From: Oribacterium sp. P6A1
Lineage (GTDB): Bacteria > Bacillota > Clostridia > Lachnospirales > Lachnospiraceae
Reading direction: 5' to 3'
Length of the DNA stretch: 43,165 nucleotides
NCBI RefSeq assembly: GCF_000702885.1
Contig: NZ_JNKO01000023.1
Span: forward strand, 1-43,165
Shown: in pieces, positions 42,837 through 43,165 of the stretch
Numbering within the stretch: position 1 is the first letter of the stretch
Layout: each line of letters begins with the position of its first letter
The notes under the pieces: model-generated
What the model saw: the letters and a program-made list of their open reading frames with translations, nothing else
Told to the model about the DNA's origin: nothing
Database searches by the model: none
Made by a program: the position numbers and the translations under genes

Positions 42837-43165
42837 ATGATGAACAAAACTATTCCTATCAAAATATCATTGTATATCCTTCCTGCATGTATACCGATGT
42901 TACTGTTTTGGTTTATACCCATCTTTGTAACCTTTGGAATCAGCTTTACCAACTGGGATTATATGACAGAATTAAGCAGGATCAGGTTTCTGGGAGTTAA
43001 AAACTATATCTCAATATTCAAAGATATCAGGTTTTATCAATGTCTCTTAAATACATTGGCATTCACAATAGGCACGGTCCTGCCTATGATGCTCATCGGA
43101 TTTACATTAGCACAGCTTATTTATTCACACAAAAAAGAGCATCCTATATTCAGGATACTTCTGTT
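42837..43165 (+). CDS. Sugar ABC transporter permease (MalF/UgpA-like), 3' partial
   Basis: Starts MMNKTIPIKISLYILPACIP. The first transmembrane helix LYILPACIPMLLFWFIPIFV is followed by VTFGISFTNWDYM, F-x-G-x-x-NY (FLGVKNYISIFKD) and a second helix beginning NTLAFTIGTVLPMMLIGFTL. This is the standard N-terminus of carbohydrate uptake permeases of the MalF/UgpA class. The gene runs off the right edge after ~109 codons. The ribosome-binding site is weak, and another ORF at 42731-43000 in a different frame is rejected in its favour. Confidence 0.88.
   Translation, partial: MMNKTIPIKISLYILPACIPMLLFWFIPIFVTFGISFTNWDYMTELSRIRFLGVKNYISIFKDIRFYQCLLNTLAFTIGTVLPMMLIGFTLAQLIYSHKKEHPIFRILL

Noticed and set aside
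42731-43000. 89-codon + strand ORF
   Set aside because: Its product has no protein-like features and it overlaps, in another frame, the clearly recognisable ABC permease that begins at 42837.

Overview
The window looks like accessory DNA of an anaerobic Bacillota genome, most likely Lachnospiraceae (Butyrivibrio/Roseburia-like). The support is low GC, strong AGGAGG ribosome-binding sites, a DUF6462-type small protein, a large PAS/GGDEF/EAL sensor of the kind common in that family, and a conjugation module in the order used by clostridial Tn1549-like elements. Species assignment is inference.

Layout. (1) 1-5.7 kb is the end of a conjugation/mobilization module: a RadC/ArdC-like metallopeptidase cut by the left edge, topoisomerase III, a small unknown protein, MobC and a MOBP-type relaxase that appears to start at ATA, then an intrinsic terminator and a palindrome-rich gap that could be oriT. 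(2) 6.1-18.8 kb is a defence-type cargo island: a small HTH regulator, a PLD-nuclease/SF2-helicase fusion and a large type ISP-like adenine methyltransferase, followed after a candidate promoter/operator by five tightly packed genes. These five are a PC4/YdbC-like ssDNA-binding protein, a coiled-coil protein ending in a Swt1-type HEPN RNase motif, a GHKL ATPase, an unknown protein and a DUF6339-like protein. This is the best candidate for an undescribed or poorly described system. (3) 19.0-31.7 kb is a second, higher-GC cargo block: a sigma-70 factor overlapping a RecQ-like helicase, two adjacent WYL proteins on the other strand, two DEDDh exonucleases, a DUF2130 protein, zinc-binding unknowns and a NYN-domain protein. 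(4) 32.0-36.4 kb holds a 509-residue orphan, several tiny zinc-ribbon proteins, a free-standing ~320-nt candidate structured RNA with its own promoter and terminator, an XRE regulator, an unknown protein and a DUF6462-like protein. (5) 36.4-40.4 kb is a boundary zone: a 5'-truncated AlkD remnant, an intact GGDEF-EAL signalling protein, a 3' remnant of a diguanylate cyclase, and a hairpin plus tandem TTTACCACGA repeats resembling integrase arm sites. (6) 40.4-43.2 kb looks chromosomal: a flavodoxin-family reductase with a YafY-type WYL regulator, a chimera of two gene remnants, and the start of a sugar ABC permease cut by the right edge.

Working model. The helicase, methyltransferase and GHKL ATPase fit the known association of GHKL (MutL/MORC-like) ATPases with restriction-modification-like systems. 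The HEPN protein would be a candidate RNA-cleaving effector and the PC4-like protein a ssDNA binder. The second block could be a separate, sigma-factor- and WYL-regulated nucleic-acid-processing module. No integrase, insertion sequence, tRNA, rRNA or CRISPR array was seen. All functional assignments come from reading motifs by eye; no database search was run.
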